64,000 nucleotides of DNA from Nodosilinea sp. E11 (GCF_032813545.1 NZ_CP136520.1:2288001-2352000); one strand, 5' to 3'. Positions 7,629-16,518 are shown, numbered from the stretch's first letter. The notes: generated by a model from the sequence alone, not told the origin. Numbers and translations: made by a program.

Positions 7629-10313
7629 TTAAGGTTTCCCAAACAGGTCGAGCTGTTCCGAGGGGTCAGAGCTGACTGCCACCTCCTTCACTCGACGGCG
7701 GGGCTTACTCGATTTCGGCACCTCCCCCCGCAACCCTACGGCGATCGTGCTGTTGCGCTCGATTTCGCACATGACGTCGCGGGCGCGCTGAATCACCGAG
7801 GGGGGAAGCCCCGCCAGTCGCCCCGCCTCAATACCGTAAGATTTGTCGGCCCCGCCGGGCTGTACTTGGTGGAGAAAGATAATCTGGTCGGGCATTTCTT
7901 TCACCGTCACCTGGTAATTAGCGACGTTGGGCACCAGTGCCGCCAGCTCATTTAGCTCGTGGTAGTGGGTGGCGAAGATGGTGCGGGCCTGGATTTCGAT
8001 CGCCAAGTACTCAGCCACGGCCCAGGCGATCGAGAGACCGTCGAAGGTGGCAGTGCCCCGGCCAATTTCATCAAGCAGCACCAAAGATCTGGGCGTGGCG
8101 TGGTTGAGAATATTCGCCGTCTCGTTCATCTCGACCATGAAGGTGGATTGGCCGCTGGCCAGGTCGTCTACAGCGCCGACGCGGGTGAAGATGCGATCGC
8201 ACACCCCCAGCCTGGCCACCTTCGCCGGCACAAAGCTGCCCATCTGGGCCATTAGCTGAATCAGCCCCACCTGGCGCAGGTAGCAGCTCTTGCCGCTGGC
8301 GTTGGGGCCGGTGAGAATGATCAGGTCTTGGGGATGGGCGGCATCGCGATCGCTCGGCATCGTGCCCATGAAGTTGGAGTTGGGCACAAAGAACCCAGCA
8401 GGGAGCAGCTGCTCGACTACGGGATGACGACCCTCGGTGACGGCGATCGCCCGCGATTCATCCATCTCGGGGCAGCAGTAGCCCTGGAAGATGGCGACTT
8501 CAGCTAACCCGCAGAGCACATCGGCGGCGGCTACGGCGGCAGCGACCTTGCGGATCAGTTCGACCTGGGCACCCACTTGTTCGCGCAGCTGGTTGAAAAT
8601 CTCGTATTCCAGCGCGTTGATCTCAGACTCTATATTAAAGACCCGCGTTTCGCGCTCCTTGAGTTCGGGGGTGATGTAACGCTCTTCGTTGGTCAGAGTC
8701 TGCTTGCGGATGTAGTCGTCGGGGGCCTGGTCGGCGCGGGCGCGGGAAATGCTGATGTAGTAGCCAAAGGCTTTGTTAAAGCCCACTTTGAGAGTAGAAA
8801 TGCCGGTGCGCTTGCGTTCGGCGGGCTCCAGTTCCGCGATCCACTTTTGGTCATCCACCGCCTGCTGGCGCAGGTCATCGAGCTGGGCGTTGACCCCGTC
8901 GCGGATCAGGTGGCCCTCGGTGAGGTAGAGGGGCGGGGTTTCGACCAGGTGCGATCGCAACGTCTGCCCCAGCTGCTCCAGTTCCGGCGGCACGTACTGG
9001 AGCGCTTGCAGGTAGGGCGATTTCGCCTGTTCGGCCAGCGCCGCCAGATCCGGCAGTCGCAAAAAGGAATCCGCCAGGGCCACCAGATCCCTGGCATTCG
9101 CGGTGCCAGAACCCGCTCTGCCCGCCAGCCGCTCTAGGTCGTAGATTTGCTTGAGCTTGTGTTGCAGCATCTGGCGCAAGTTGCCGTCCTGCAGCAGTTC
9201 GTGAATGGTCTCTTGGCGGGCCTGGATGGCTGTGACATCGAGCAGGGGTTGCAGCAGCCATCGGCGCAGGGTGCGCCCACCCATGGCAGTGACGGTGCGA
9301 TCGAGCGCCCACAGCAGTGAGCCGTTATAGGTGCCATCGCGGGCCGTCTGGGTGATCTCTAGATTGCGGCGGGTCTGGTGGTCGATTACCAGGTAGGCGG
9401 CCAGGGTGTAGGTGCAGAGAGGCTGAAGCGGAGCCTGTACGGTCTTTTGGGTTTCTTCGACGTAGTGCAGTAGACCGCCCGCGGCCCGCACCGCCAGGGG
9501 CAAGTGGTCACAGCCCAACCCTTCTAACGACCGCAGCCGAAACCGCTGGAGTAAGCGCTGGCGGGCCTCGCTCTGGCTGTAGGGGCCTTGGGGCCGCAGG
9601 GTGTAGCAAAACTGGCGGGGCAGGCAGCTCGGCAACTGGTCAGACTGATCCCCCAGTCGCAGCATCGCTCCTAAGTTCGGTGCATCGACCGGAAACAGCA
9701 CCTCCGCAGGCTGGAGCCGGAGCAGTTCTTGGGCGAGTTGGTCGAGGTCTTCGCCCTGGGTGGTCAAGAATTCCCCGGTGGAGACATCGGCGTAGGACAG
9801 CCCCCAGTGGTGCCCGGCCACTACCGCCGAGGCCAAAAAGTTGTTTTGGCTGGCGCTGAGCATGCCCTCTTCGATCACGGTGCCGGGGGTGATGACGCGG
9901 GTGACTTCGCGCTTGACGAGGCCCTGGGCCACGGCAGGGTCTTCAACCTGGTCGCAGATGGCGATCGCATAGCCTTTTTCGACCAGCAGGGTGCAGTAGC
10001 GATCGAGGGCGTGGTGGGGAATGCCCGCCAGGGGCACCCGGCCAATGGCTTTACCAGCGTCTTTGCTGGTGAGGACGAGTTCGAGTTCGCGGGCGATCGC
10101 GATCGCATCTTGAAAAAAGGTCTCAAAGAAATCGCCCACCCGGTACAGCACCAGGGCGTGGGGATACTGCTCTTTCATCTCCACGTAGTGGCGCATCATC
10201 GGCGTCAGGTCGTCCCAGTTGACCGAGTGATGGTCGGCGTAGCGCACGGTGTGCTTGGCCAATCGCTCGGGAATGGGGGGCTGACCGTCGGCGGCGGGGG
10301 AGGAAGCAGACAT
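7629..10313 (-). CDS. mutS: DNA mismatch repair protein MutS
   Basis: At 894 residues this is full length for MutS, which recognises mismatched bases and starts repair. The N-terminal mismatch-binding domain carries the Phe-x-Glu element (GDFFETF, about residues 60-66). Connector, core and clamp domains follow. The C-terminal ATPase has Walker A GPNASGKS (about 668), the signature [14 protein letters not shown] and Walker [12 protein letters not shown]. The start ATG lies upstream of the conserved [13 protein letters not shown] segment. The C-terminal tail (EQLDLFG) is typical. It stands alone, with no mutL nearby. Confidence 0.97.
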   Translation of the reverse strand: MSASSPAADGQPPIPERLAKHTVRYADHHSVNWDDLTPMMRHYVEMKEQYPHALVLYRVGDFFETFFQDAIAIARELELVLTSKDAGKAIGRVPLAGIPHHALDRYCTLLVEKGYAIAICDQVEDPAVAQGLVKREVTRVITPGTVIEEGMLSASQNNFLASAVVAGHHWGLSYADVSTGEFLTTQGEDLDQLAQELLRLQPAEVLFPVDAPNLGAMLRLGDQSDQLPSCLPRQFCYTLRPQGPYSQSEARQRLLQRFRLRSLEGLGCDHLPLAVRAAGGLLHYVEETQKTVQAPLQPLCTYTLAAYLVIDHQTRRNLEITQTARDGTYNGSLLWALDRTVTAMGGRTLRRWLLQPLLDVTAIQARQETIHELLQDGNLRQMLQHKLKQIYDLERLAGRAGSGTANARDLVALADSFLRLPDLAALAEQAKSPYLQALQYVPPELEQLGQTLRSHLVETPPLYLTEGHLIRDGVNAQLDDLRQQAVDDQKWIAELEPAERKRTGISTLKVGFNKAFGYYISISRARADQAPDDYIRKQTLTNEERYITPELKERETRVFNIESEINALEYEIFNQLREQVGAQVELIRKVAAAVAAADVLCGLAEVAIFQGYCCPEMDESRAIAVTEGRHPVVEQLLPAGFFVPNSNFMGTMPSDRDAAHPQDLIILTGPNASGKSCYLRQVGLIQLMAQMGSFVPAKVARLGVCDRIFTRVGAVDDLASGQSTFMVEMNETANILNHATPRSLVLLDEIGRGTATFDGLSIAWAVAEYLAIEIQARTIFATHYHELNELAALVPNVANYQVTVKEMPDQIIFLHQVQPGGADKSYGIEAGRLAGLPPSVIQRARDVMCEIERNSTIAVGLRGEVPKSSKPRRRVKEVAVSSDPSEQLDLFGKP

Positions 10314-10449
10314 AGGTTGGCGTTAGGGGCTGTCGTTCAGCAGTGTGGCACAGACCGTGGGGGGGGCTGGGTCGCTGAGCGGCGATATGGTTGCCTATTC
10401 TATCGGGTTTAAGGGGTGGTCTGGTGTGGTGATGGCGATCGCGCTTTGC

Positions 10450-10479
10450 CCCGACGGCAATGGGGATGCCGTCGGGGGC
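10450..10479. terminator. Hairpin downstream of the 93-aa gene
   Basis: An 11-bp perfect stem CCCCGACGGCA / TGCCGTCGGGG with an 8-base loop, just past the stop of the minus-strand gene at 10487. It lacks a T-run, but its place between two minus-strand genes suggests a 3' end hairpin. Confidence 0.45.
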
Positions 10480-10486
10480 GGGGGCT

Positions 10487-10768
10487 TTACTCGATGAGCA
10501 CGGTTTTGGTGGCAATGGCCATCCAGACGGTGCCCGGTGGGGAGTTTGTGCCAGGGGTGTCGCTGGTGGGCGGCACGGGGATGGGGTCGCTCCAGTCGTT
10601 GGGGTCGGTGTAGCCGTGGGCGTGGAGGATTTTGATGGTGCGGTCTATACCTGCAAGGCTGCCGTAGAGCATGTGACGCACCCGCTCTGGGCGAATCTGG
10701 GAGGTGCTGGGTGAAGACGGCGGCAGGTTAGATGCGCCGCTGGCATCGGGGTCGAGATATTCAAACAT
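10487..10768 (-). CDS. Small conserved cyanobacterial protein, 93 aa
   Basis: Begins MFEYLDPDASGASNL at the ATG at 10766-10768, with a Shine-Dalgarno-like AAAGGAAAAC 5' of it. It is Pro- and Ser-rich, with a central helix-prone block (RHMLYGSLAGIDRTIKILHAHGY) and a Pro-rich tail. It has no signal peptide or membrane segment. I believe similar short proteins occur in other cyanobacteria but know no function. The leader contains an inverted repeat (10771-10806) that would hide the ribosome site. Confidence 0.6.
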   Translation of the reverse strand: MFEYLDPDASGASNLPPSSPSTSQIRPERVRHMLYGSLAGIDRTIKILHAHGYTDPNDWSDPIPVPPTSDTPGTNSPPGTVWMAIATKTVLIE

Positions 10769-10770
10769 GG

Positions 10771-10806
10771 GTTCTGTTTTCCTTTTGTGTTGGAAGAAAA
10801 CAGAAC
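10771..10806 (-). promoter_or_regulatory. RBS-sequestering inverted repeat
   Basis: GTTCTGTTTTC (10771-10781) pairs perfectly with GAAAACAGAAC (10796-10806), with a 14-base loop. In the minus-strand transcript this stem ends two bases before the start codon, and the Shine-Dalgarno sits at its edge and in the loop. Folding should block initiation, so translational control is possible. Confidence 0.5.
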
Positions 10807-10812
10807 ACGAAA

Positions 10813-10854
10813 ACCCTAGCCACCCGCTGTGGTTGTGCAAACGGGGGCTAGGGT
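10813..10854. other. Strong hairpin upstream of the 93-aa gene
   Basis: ACCCTAGCC / GGCTAGGGT (9 bp) with a second inner pairing CCCG / CGGG. A weaker stem follows at about 10868-10898. These mark the 5' side of the small gene or the boundary of the accessory island. Confidence 0.4.
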
Positions 10855-11518
10855 ACGATGGGCCTAGCCTCGCAATCTGCGTGTTAGATTTGCGGGGTTA
10901 GCTGTTCGTAGGTGGTCGCACACCTGCGGACAGCGCTAAGATTTTCGAGTTCTGCATGGCCACCGTTCTGCTGAACGGCTTAATGGAAGAGTGTAGTGGG
11001 GCGGTCGCTCCTCGTCAACCGTGCAACAACACTTTGTTTACCGATGCAAGCTCTTGTGGATTGCAAGCCCAAAAACTGCCAGATAAGTACTTATTCAGAT
11101 GGCTCATCCAGCACAATTGACGGCTAACACCCCTTCGTCTTGAAATTAGCCAATAAAAGCGGCAGATAACATACCAAAGTCTGGGAAATTTCCGCCACAC
11201 CTGGCACTTAATATATAGTTACTTTTCGAGGAAGTTATTTCACTAGATATATTTTTTTTAGCTTGTGTATATTACTATGGTAGTACAAAGGAAATTTTGA
11301 TCTAACAAAAAGTGAAATGAAGCTTTGCCAAAATTCAACAATAATTTACCACTTTCATTTCGCGAACCGTATATCACTTTGCATCACTTGCCTAAGTTTC
11401 CAAAGGAATTAAAAATAGAAGTGAAGCAATAATTCGGTGCATCGAACGTCCTGTTAACTTAATCAAACTAAATGTCTTCACAGCAAGCAAGCAACTGTGC
11501 AGAATAAAGGTGAATGAA
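10855..11518. other. Intergenic region at the island edge
   Basis: About 660 bp with no credible gene. The composition shifts from GC-rich to clearly AT-rich near 11210, consistent with the left border of acquired DNA that includes the restriction-modification gene. No integrase, att repeat or tRNA was seen. Confidence 0.4.
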
Positions 11519-14182
11519 ATGGAAACTTTTTGCTCCCGTACTGATCTTACCAATGAATCAGATGTGGAATTATTTTTTATTAGTCCGCTTCTGAAGTATC
11601 TTGGTTACACGAACAAACAGATAAAAAACAAGAAATCAATTAAAGAACTTGGGGTTAGGAAAAGCCCACGAGGGAAAGCAATAAATTACCGTCCTGATTT
11701 TTTGGTGACAGTGAGCGCATCAGCCAAATTCGTTGTTGAGGCTAAAAGTCCATCAGAAAAACTCGATGATTGGACATGGCAACCAAAAACATATTCAGTA
11801 ATATTAAATTCTGAGCACGAGAATTCCAATCCTGTCCAGTATTACATGTTAACTAATGGATTGGAAACCCGTGTTTATCGTTGGGACTATGATCATCCGG
11901 TGTACCGGAGGTTCCATAATGAAATGGTAATCGCTAGCCCATCTCTTGATGAGTTACGAGACATCCTTGCACCAAGCGCACTAAAAAGTTCATCTGCCGT
12001 AATTGGAGTCAAAACGTCATCACTTGAATTCTCTAAGCCAGAAATTGAAGAAATTAATGAAGCATTTGCTCGCTGCCATCAACTTATTTACAAAAACGAC
12101 AATATAAGTCAATCGGCAGCTTTTTTTGAGTTTGTAAAAATAATAGCACTGAAGCTTATTTCAGATAAACATGTTCGCGATTCACTTGGCACTGATACTA
12201 ACGCTGACAAGTTTTTAGTTGATGCATCTAAGGTTAAATTTTCGATAGCTTGGATTGAGGCTCAAGAACAAAATTCTGTCAATCCATTAAGTGACATATG
12301 GTTTAGGTCATTCATTGATTCGATGGAAAAAGATATTGGTGCTGGTTTGCGTCGCCGGATATTTGAACCAAATGGGTCAATAAATCTTTCAGCTGAAACT
12401 ATCAAGGAAGTTGTTAAAACTTTAGAGGGAAAATATTTATTTGGCATAGATGCTGACTTAAATGGTCGATTGTTTGAGACTTTTTTAAGCGCAACAATGC
12501 GCGGCAAGGATCTGGGACAATATTTTACTCCAAGAAGTGTTGTTAAACTTGGAGTAAAGCTCGCTCGAATAAGGGTAGATGTTGATTATCCAGAAAAAAG
12601 TGAACGTGTTTATGATGGTTGCTGCGGAACAGGTGGCTTTTTAATTGATGTGCTTGCTGATATGTGGGCAAAAGTTGACGCCGTTGATGGAAAAACAATT
12701 GAAGAAAAGACTTCCGCAAAAGATGTAATAAAAAATAATCATATATGGGGTTGTGAGGTCGGTAAAGACCCTAATCTTGCTCGAATTGCCCGACTTAATA
12801 TGTATTTACATGGTGACGGTGGTGCTACAATCTTCAATCTTGACGGCTTAGATAAAAAACTTAAAAAAAGACCTCAAGATACTCCAGATCAGGAAAGGGA
12901 GAAAGACGATTTCCTTGTTATCTTGGAGGAAAGCAAGGGTTTTTTTGATGTTGTTGTTACAAATCCACCATTTGCGAAAACATATAAGCTAAGTGAAGAA
13001 GAAGATGGTCGATATTCTGATTCATTGTTGAAAGAATATGATCTTTTAGGTTTTGAGGTACAGAAAAAAGAACTTAGATCGAATCTAATGTTCATCGAGC
13101 GGTATTACGATTTACTTAAGCCTGGTGGTCGTCTGGTTACTGTTCTCGATGATGGGATTCTTAGTGCCAGTAAATATGCTTGGTTTCGTCGCTGGATTTT
13201 TCAAAAATTTATCGTTAAAGCAGTTGTTTCATTACCCGGAGATGCTTTCCAAAGGTCTAAGGCAAGAGTAAAAACATCACTGCTAATACTTCAAAAAAAG
13301 TCACAAAAAAGCGAAAGTCAATCAGCCGTATTTATGTACCCTTGTCAGTATATCGGCTTAGATGATCCATCTCGGGTCAGGAGTATGCCTATTGATTCTC
13401 AAAATCGAGAAAAAGCAAAAGAAGAAATACAAATAGTAACCAAGAAATACGAAAATTTTTGTTCTGGAAAAGCACCAAAAGAATTCACTGTCCCTGCCGA
13501 AAAAATAAAAGATAGGCTCGATGTCAAACATTGCTTAATCCAACGGGGGGCAAGCAAGAGAGGTTGGGAGAAAAATGGATTATCAGTTGTTAAACTCAAA
13601 GACATAGCATCTGAGAAACAATTCGAAGAAGAAGACATTATTGACTGTCAGAATCATAATGGTATTGAGACATATCTTCGAGTCACGTATTCAGGGGAGG
13701 CTCAAAGAGGTGATGAAGTTGACCCAACAACAACCCAACACACAAAACTGTATGTCGTTCGCGAGGGGGATATTGCTATTTCTAATATCGCTGCAACGTA
13801 TGGCAGTGTTGGATATATCGGTGAAGACACTGATGGCTGTGTCGCCTCCACCGAATATACAATCCTGACTCCTAAAAATGGCATTCCACCCAGAGTATTG
13901 TGGGTTCTCCTTCGCTCAAGCGTTTTCCGCTCAGAAATGTTGCTAGCTGCAACCGGTGCTAACAGAACTAGAGTCCGGTGGTCTCTAATAAAAAATATTG
14001 AACTGCCATTGCCAAGCGAGAAAGAATGCAACGAGCTTAATGAGGCTTTACAGGAGGCAGAAAAGCAAGAAAAGGCAGCACGCTTGGCGAAGGAGAAGGC
14101 AATCTCAATTACAAAAAGTTCTCTAAGCCTTGAAAGCAGTCTTGCAAACACAGTTCTCGAAGCCTTCAAACCACCGAAATAA
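11519..14182 (+). CDS. Single-chain restriction-modification protein (R-M-S fusion)
   Basis: This protein has three parts. Residues 1-150 form a HsdR-N-like nuclease region with a PD-(D/E)xK pattern (PDFLV, Asp60; VEAK, Glu74 and Lys76). Residues 190-640 are a HsdM-type N6-adenine methyltransferase, with a SAM loop DGCCGTGGF (about 366) and NPPF (from about 482). Residues 660-887 form one HsdS-like target-recognition half ending in a coiled coil. The order suggests a type IIG-like or type I-derived fusion that cuts and methylates at one site. The ATG at 11519 is chosen because AAAGG lies 9 bases upstream; the GTG at 11510 abuts it. The gene is far more AT-rich than its surroundings, a sign of horizontal transfer. 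Confidence 0.8.
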   Translation: METFCSRTDLTNESDVELFFISPLLKYLGYTNKQIKNKKSIKELGVRKSPRGKAINYRPDFLVTVSASAKFVVEAKSPSEKLDDWTWQPKTYSVILNSEHENSNPVQYYMLTNGLETRVYRWDYDHPVYRRFHNEMVIASPSLDELRDILAPSALKSSSAVIGVKTSSLEFSKPEIEEINEAFARCHQLIYKNDNISQSAAFFEFVKIIALKLISDKHVRDSLGTDTNADKFLVDASKVKFSIAWIEAQEQNSVNPLSDIWFRSFIDSMEKDIGAGLRRRIFEPNGSINLSAETIKEVVKTLEGKYLFGIDADLNGRLFETFLSATMRGKDLGQYFTPRSVVKLGVKLARIRVDVDYPEKSERVYDGCCGTGGFLIDVLADMWAKVDAVDGKTIEEKTSAKDVIKNNHIWGCEVGKDPNLARIARLNMYLHGDGGATIFNLDGLDKKLKKRPQDTPDQEREKDDFLVILEESKGFFDVVVTNPPFAKTYKLSEEEDGRYSDSLLKEYDLLGFEVQKKELRSNLMFIERYYDLLKPGGRLVTVLDDGILSASKYAWFRRWIFQKFIVKAVVSLPGDAFQRSKARVKTSLLILQKKSQKSESQSAVFMYPCQYIGLDDPSRVRSMPIDSQNREKAKEEIQIVTKKYENFCSGKAPKEFTVPAEKIKDRLDVKHCLIQRGASKRGWEKNGLSVVKLKDIASEKQFEEEDIIDCQNHNGIETYLRVTYSGEAQRGDEVDPTTTQHTKLYVVREGDIAISNIAATYGSVGYIGEDTDGCVASTEYTILTPKNGIPPRVLWVLLRSSVFRSEMLLAATGANRTRVRWSLIKNIELPLPSEKECNELNEALQEAEKQEKAARLAKEKAISITKSSLSLESSLANTVLEAFKPPK

Positions 14183-14214
14183 AAGCAAAAAATCGCATAA
14201 CAAAAGCATGCAAC

Positions 14215-14260
14215 AGTGCGATCGCAGATCTCCTGCAGATTGGGTTGACGAAGGAAACCC
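14215..14260 (+). repeat. Island repeat D, copy 1
   Basis: A ~46-bp segment beginning AGTGCGATCGCAGATCTC and ending GGTTGACGAAGGAAACCC; it closely matches 15397-15442. Confidence 0.65.
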
Positions 14261-14336
14261 AACCATCTCAATACCATACTTCACCGGGTGCCGTGCCCAA
14301 TATAATTGAGTAGTCACCTTCCAACGTGAACCCGCT

Positions 14337-14420
14337 ATGGCTTTCACTCGCGACATAGGTTGGGATCTCTCCGTCAGCGATCGCAACGGCAAACTCGCCC
14401 TGGTGGTTGAAGTTCAATAG
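14337..14420 (+). pseudogene. Relic of a small gene, 27 codons
   Basis: An open piece reads MAFTRDIGWDLSVSDRNGK and then LALVVEV before a stop. The WDLSVSD...LALVVEV pattern resembles the N-terminus of small cyanobacterial proteins with a nuclease-like beta-core, cut off after the second strand. The rest is replaced by island repeat A. I treat it as a fragment, with modest confidence. Confidence 0.35.
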
Positions 14421-14423
14421 CTG

Positions 14424-14580
14424 TAGGTTGAGTTACGCTGGCGCTTCACCCAACTCCCCTGATAGTTTTCTTTCCAACAAGCTAAGCGCACAAATTCTTT
14501 CACTCATGCTGTGCGATCGCCGCTTCCAAACCCCTAGGGGCTATCTACTTCTTCACCGTCATCACCTGCGATCGGCAACC
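14424..14580 (+). repeat. Island repeat A, copy 1
   Basis: About 157 bp: an imperfect palindrome (GGTTGAGTTACGCTGGCG ... CCAAC), then CTAAGCGCACAAATTC, GTGCGATCGCCGC, CCAAACCCC and GCGATCGGCAACC. It aligns with 15812-15970 along its whole length and with 15288-15393 in part. Confidence 0.7.
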
Positions 14581-14597
14581 TCATTGTAGAGTGCTAG

Positions 14598-14987
14598 CTA
14601 CCACAATCGCTGGATCCCATAAACGTCAAATTTGTCATCAATACTGATAACGGGCATCTCTTCGCCTATAGATTGAGCTATCAACAACCGATCAAATGGG
14701 TCGCGATGATGAGGTGGCAAATCGCTCAGAGCGTAAATATGGGTTAGCTCAATTGGTAGCAGGCTCAAACCATTACGGCTAACTTCATCCTCAACTAGCT
14801 CAGGCAATGATGTTTTAAGCGTTAGCTTGCCAAGAGACAACTTAATTTGCATCTCCCAAATACTAGCAAAACTGAGCACGGGTTTATTTTCAGGATTAAC
14901 CAAAAAATCGTGTGCTAGTGCAGAAAGCCGCTTCGGTTCCCCAGTCCACCAAATAAAAACATGAGTATCTATCAAAGCCCTACTCAT
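14598..14987 (-). CDS. vapC: PIN-domain toxin, VapC-like
   Basis: From ATG 14985-14987 the product has 129 residues and begins MSRALIDTHVFIWW. PIN-fold acidic residues are visible: Asp7 (LIDTH), the Glu in SFASIWEM and the Asp residues in RDPFDRLLIAQS. PIN toxins of this family are metal-dependent ribonucleases, often acting on tRNA or rRNA. The start lies inside the last codons of the upstream antitoxin gene, giving an 8-base overlap and likely translational coupling. The longer frame from 15035 would put an unlikely extension before the first beta strand. Confidence 0.8.
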   Translation of the reverse strand: MSRALIDTHVFIWWTGEPKRLSALAHDFLVNPENKPVLSFASIWEMQIKLSLGKLTLKTSLPELVEDEVSRNGLSLLPIELTHIYALSDLPPHHRDPFDRLLIAQSIGEEMPVISIDDKFDVYGIQRLW

Positions 14988-15201
14988 CGTCACCAAGCCA
15001 GAAGCTATCAGGTAAAGAATCGTTAAAATCTTCACTCATCCATACCTGCCCCTTATGCAAACCCGGAATACGAGGTGCGCGGGAAGAGTCAGCAGCTAAA
15101 GTAGCGCTACCTTTTACTAATCGAATAAAACTCAGCACCCGCAAAAGCAATGGTTCCGGTACCGATGCCAGCTCACGCACAATAGTTTCGAAGGTAGTCA
15201 T
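14980..15201 (-). CDS. Putative antitoxin of the VapC-like toxin
   Basis: A 73-residue protein (MTTFETIVRELASVPEPLL) with an N-terminal helix pair typical of DUF2281-type antitoxins and an acidic C-terminal half (WMSEDFNDSLPDSFWLGDDE) suited to wrap the toxin. It is the first gene of the pair and overlaps the toxin start. The pairing with a PIN gene is the main argument for its role. Confidence 0.7.
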   Translation of the reverse strand: MTTFETIVRELASVPEPLLLRVLSFIRLVKGSATLAADSSRAPRIPGLHKGQVWMSEDFNDSLPDSFWLGDDE

Positions 15202-15287
15202 CTACATACCCTGCCAATGCCATAAGGCTATTTTGGCACAACCAACAAAAGTTGCGAGATGTATAGTCAAGGTTCCATCTACTGGAA

Positions 15288-15393
15288 GCTGGATGAAGCG
15301 CCAGTGTAACCCAGTTCTCCTAATAGGGTTCTCTCCAAACAACCTAAGCGCACAAATTCTTTCACTAATCTTGTGCGATCGCCGCACCAAAAC
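15288..15393 (+). repeat. Island repeat A, copy 2 (partial)
   Basis: Carries CTGGATGAAGCGCCAGTGTA, ACCCAGTTCTCCTAATAG, CCTAAGCGCACAAATTC and GTGCGATCGCCGCACC in the same order as the other two copies, but stops before the GATCGGCAACC end. Confidence 0.65.
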
Positions 15394-15396
15394 TCT

Positions 15397-15442
15397 AGTG
15401 CGATCGCAGCTCTCTTTTAGATTAGGTTGACGAAGGAAACCC
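15397..15442 (+). repeat. Island repeat D, copy 2
   Basis: A near match of 14215-14260, joined directly to the end of repeat A copy 2, whereas at the first site it precedes repeat A. Confidence 0.65.
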
Positions 15443-15460
15443 GAAAATCCTAGAAAGAAT

Positions 15461-15676
15461 TTAGTTATATTCCCCAGGAAGAACGTTTTTTATAACAGTA
15501 ACTCCGCCAAAGTTCTTTCCTGACATTCTCAGTAACTCATCACCTGAAAACTCAAAGCCAAGTTTTAGTGCGATTCGCGCAACATCATCTGCAGTTGATG
15601 CTGATAGAACCTCACTTTTAAGTGCAGGCTCAGACTTCATCTTCTTTAAAAATGCCTCGAGTTGATCTAAAGCCAT
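15461..15676 (-). CDS. Nif11-type leader-like peptide, 71 aa
   Basis: Starts MALDQLEAFLKKMKSEPAL, a clear Nif11 domain (two helices, with GFEFSGDELLR as the second). Nif11 domains serve as leader peptides of many ribosomally made, modified peptides, but some occur on their own. After the leader comes SGKNFGG, a possible double-glycine cut site, leaving VTVIKNVLPGEYN as a Cys-free tail. No modifying enzyme, peptidase or exporter is nearby, so it is an orphan. Product status is unknown. Confidence 0.7.
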   Translation of the reverse strand: MALDQLEAFLKKMKSEPALKSEVLSASTADDVARIALKLGFEFSGDELLRMSGKNFGGVTVIKNVLPGEYN

Positions 15677-15983
15677 GTTGAAAATTCCTATTTTTATTAA
15701 CTGCTTATAGTGTTAAAAAGGGAAACCATTACAGGCTTCAAGTAGATTCTACTGTCCTTTCAAGCTATAGGCAATGAGCGGAACTCCCAATTGTAATCTC
15801 TGCTGAGCTTATAGGTTGGGTGAAGCGCTAGCATAACCCAACGACCCCAATCGTTTTCTTGCTCAGCCATCTGCCCAAAGCGCAAAAATATTCTTCATAC
15901 GTGCGCGATCGCCGCACCCAAACCCCACAGGCCACCTATTCCTTACCGTCGTCACCGGCGATCGGCAACCCCACTCCATCGCG
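15677..15983. other. Intergenic region with repeat A copy 3
   Basis: An AT-rich leader of the Nif11 gene is followed by the third repeat A copy. No gene is seen here. Confidence 0.4.
15812..15970 (+). repeat. Island repeat A, copy 3
   Basis: Same order of blocks as copy 1: palindrome, AAGCGCAAAAATATTCTTC, GTGCGCGATCGCCGC, CCAAACCCC, GGCGATCGGCAACC. The palindrome (GGTTGGGTGAAGCGCTAGC ... CCCAAC) is inverted relative to copy 1. Confidence 0.7.
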
Positions 15984-16166
15984 ATGAGTCGAAAACGGCA
16001 GCCAAGCGCGCCTGCGGCTGGTGCAAGACAATGGGGCCTATCCTGGCAGATTGCGCCGATCGTCTTGACTACAGCGATCGCCCATTCCGACCCGGCTGTA
16101 GCCAAGCGCGCCTGCGATGCGATGATGCAGATGCAAAAGATTGTGTCAGATGTTACGCACCGTTAA
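15984..16166 (+). pseudogene. C-terminal remnant of a PhnB-like VOC protein
   Basis: The frame encodes GLSWQIAPIVLTTAIAHSD followed by AVAKRACDAMMQMQKI. This is the C-terminal signature of PhnB-like / 3-demethylubiquinone-methyltransferase-fold proteins (GLSWQIVP ... MQAMLQMxKID). The N-terminal two-thirds is missing and repeat A lies directly upstream, so this is a truncated gene. The protein could still be translated from 15984 but would lack the metal-site half. Confidence 0.55.
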
Positions 16167-16234
16167 GCTTCTTTGCACAGCCCGCAAGCACCGCAGAGCC
16201 TGTGTTAACTTCGATATCGTTGCATGTCTCACCG

Positions 16235-16465
16235 ATGTTGAACACTAACGAGGTTTTACCCGTGGCCCTGTCAGAAAAGATTGCTCCAGCCCTGACCGAA
16301 ACCCGCGAAGACTTCTCTGAGTATGTCGCTCATCTGCAACTGCACATGGCACTCCAGGCCCGTAACTTGGTGCCCTCCCTAGGTAACACTGGCGACAGCC
16401 GCCACAACCTGCTGCACCAAACCCAGGCCGACATTGAGAAGTTTATCTCTCGCCAAGGGTTCTAA
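16235..16465 (+). CDS. Hypothetical protein, 76 aa
   Basis: From ATG 16235 it reads MLNTNEVLPVALSEKIAPAL and is mostly helical and soluble, with no signal peptide or cysteines. The upstream part of the frame looks non-coding and runs into the VOC relic in another frame. A hairpin and a strong terminator follow the stop, which supports a real transcription unit. I do not recognise a family; no ribosome site is evident. Confidence 0.5.
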   Translation: MLNTNEVLPVALSEKIAPALTETREDFSEYVAHLQLHMALQARNLVPSLGNTGDSRHNLLHQTQADIEKFISRQGF

Positions 16466-16518
16466 AAGTCTTTCCCTGTGCTTTTCCTCTTGGGGCTAAG
16501 GCGCAGGGCTCATTTGCT

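Larger units (their letters stand above)
14183..14597. other. Repeat-rich spacer between RM gene and toxin
   Basis: Contains island repeats D and A and the 27-codon relic between the restriction-modification stop and the toxin gene's stop on the minus strand. No further gene is seen. Confidence 0.5.

Noticed and set aside
8577..9137. 186-codon plus-strand frame inside mutS
   Set aside because: Antisense shadow of MutS; composition follows MutS codons.
9729..10412. 227-codon plus-strand frame across the mutS 5' end
   Set aside because: Antisense to the conserved MutS N-terminus, Gly/Val-rich and without homology.
11015..11200. 61-codon minus-strand frame upstream of the RM gene
   Set aside because: No ribosome site, no recognisable motif; likely chance frame at the island border.
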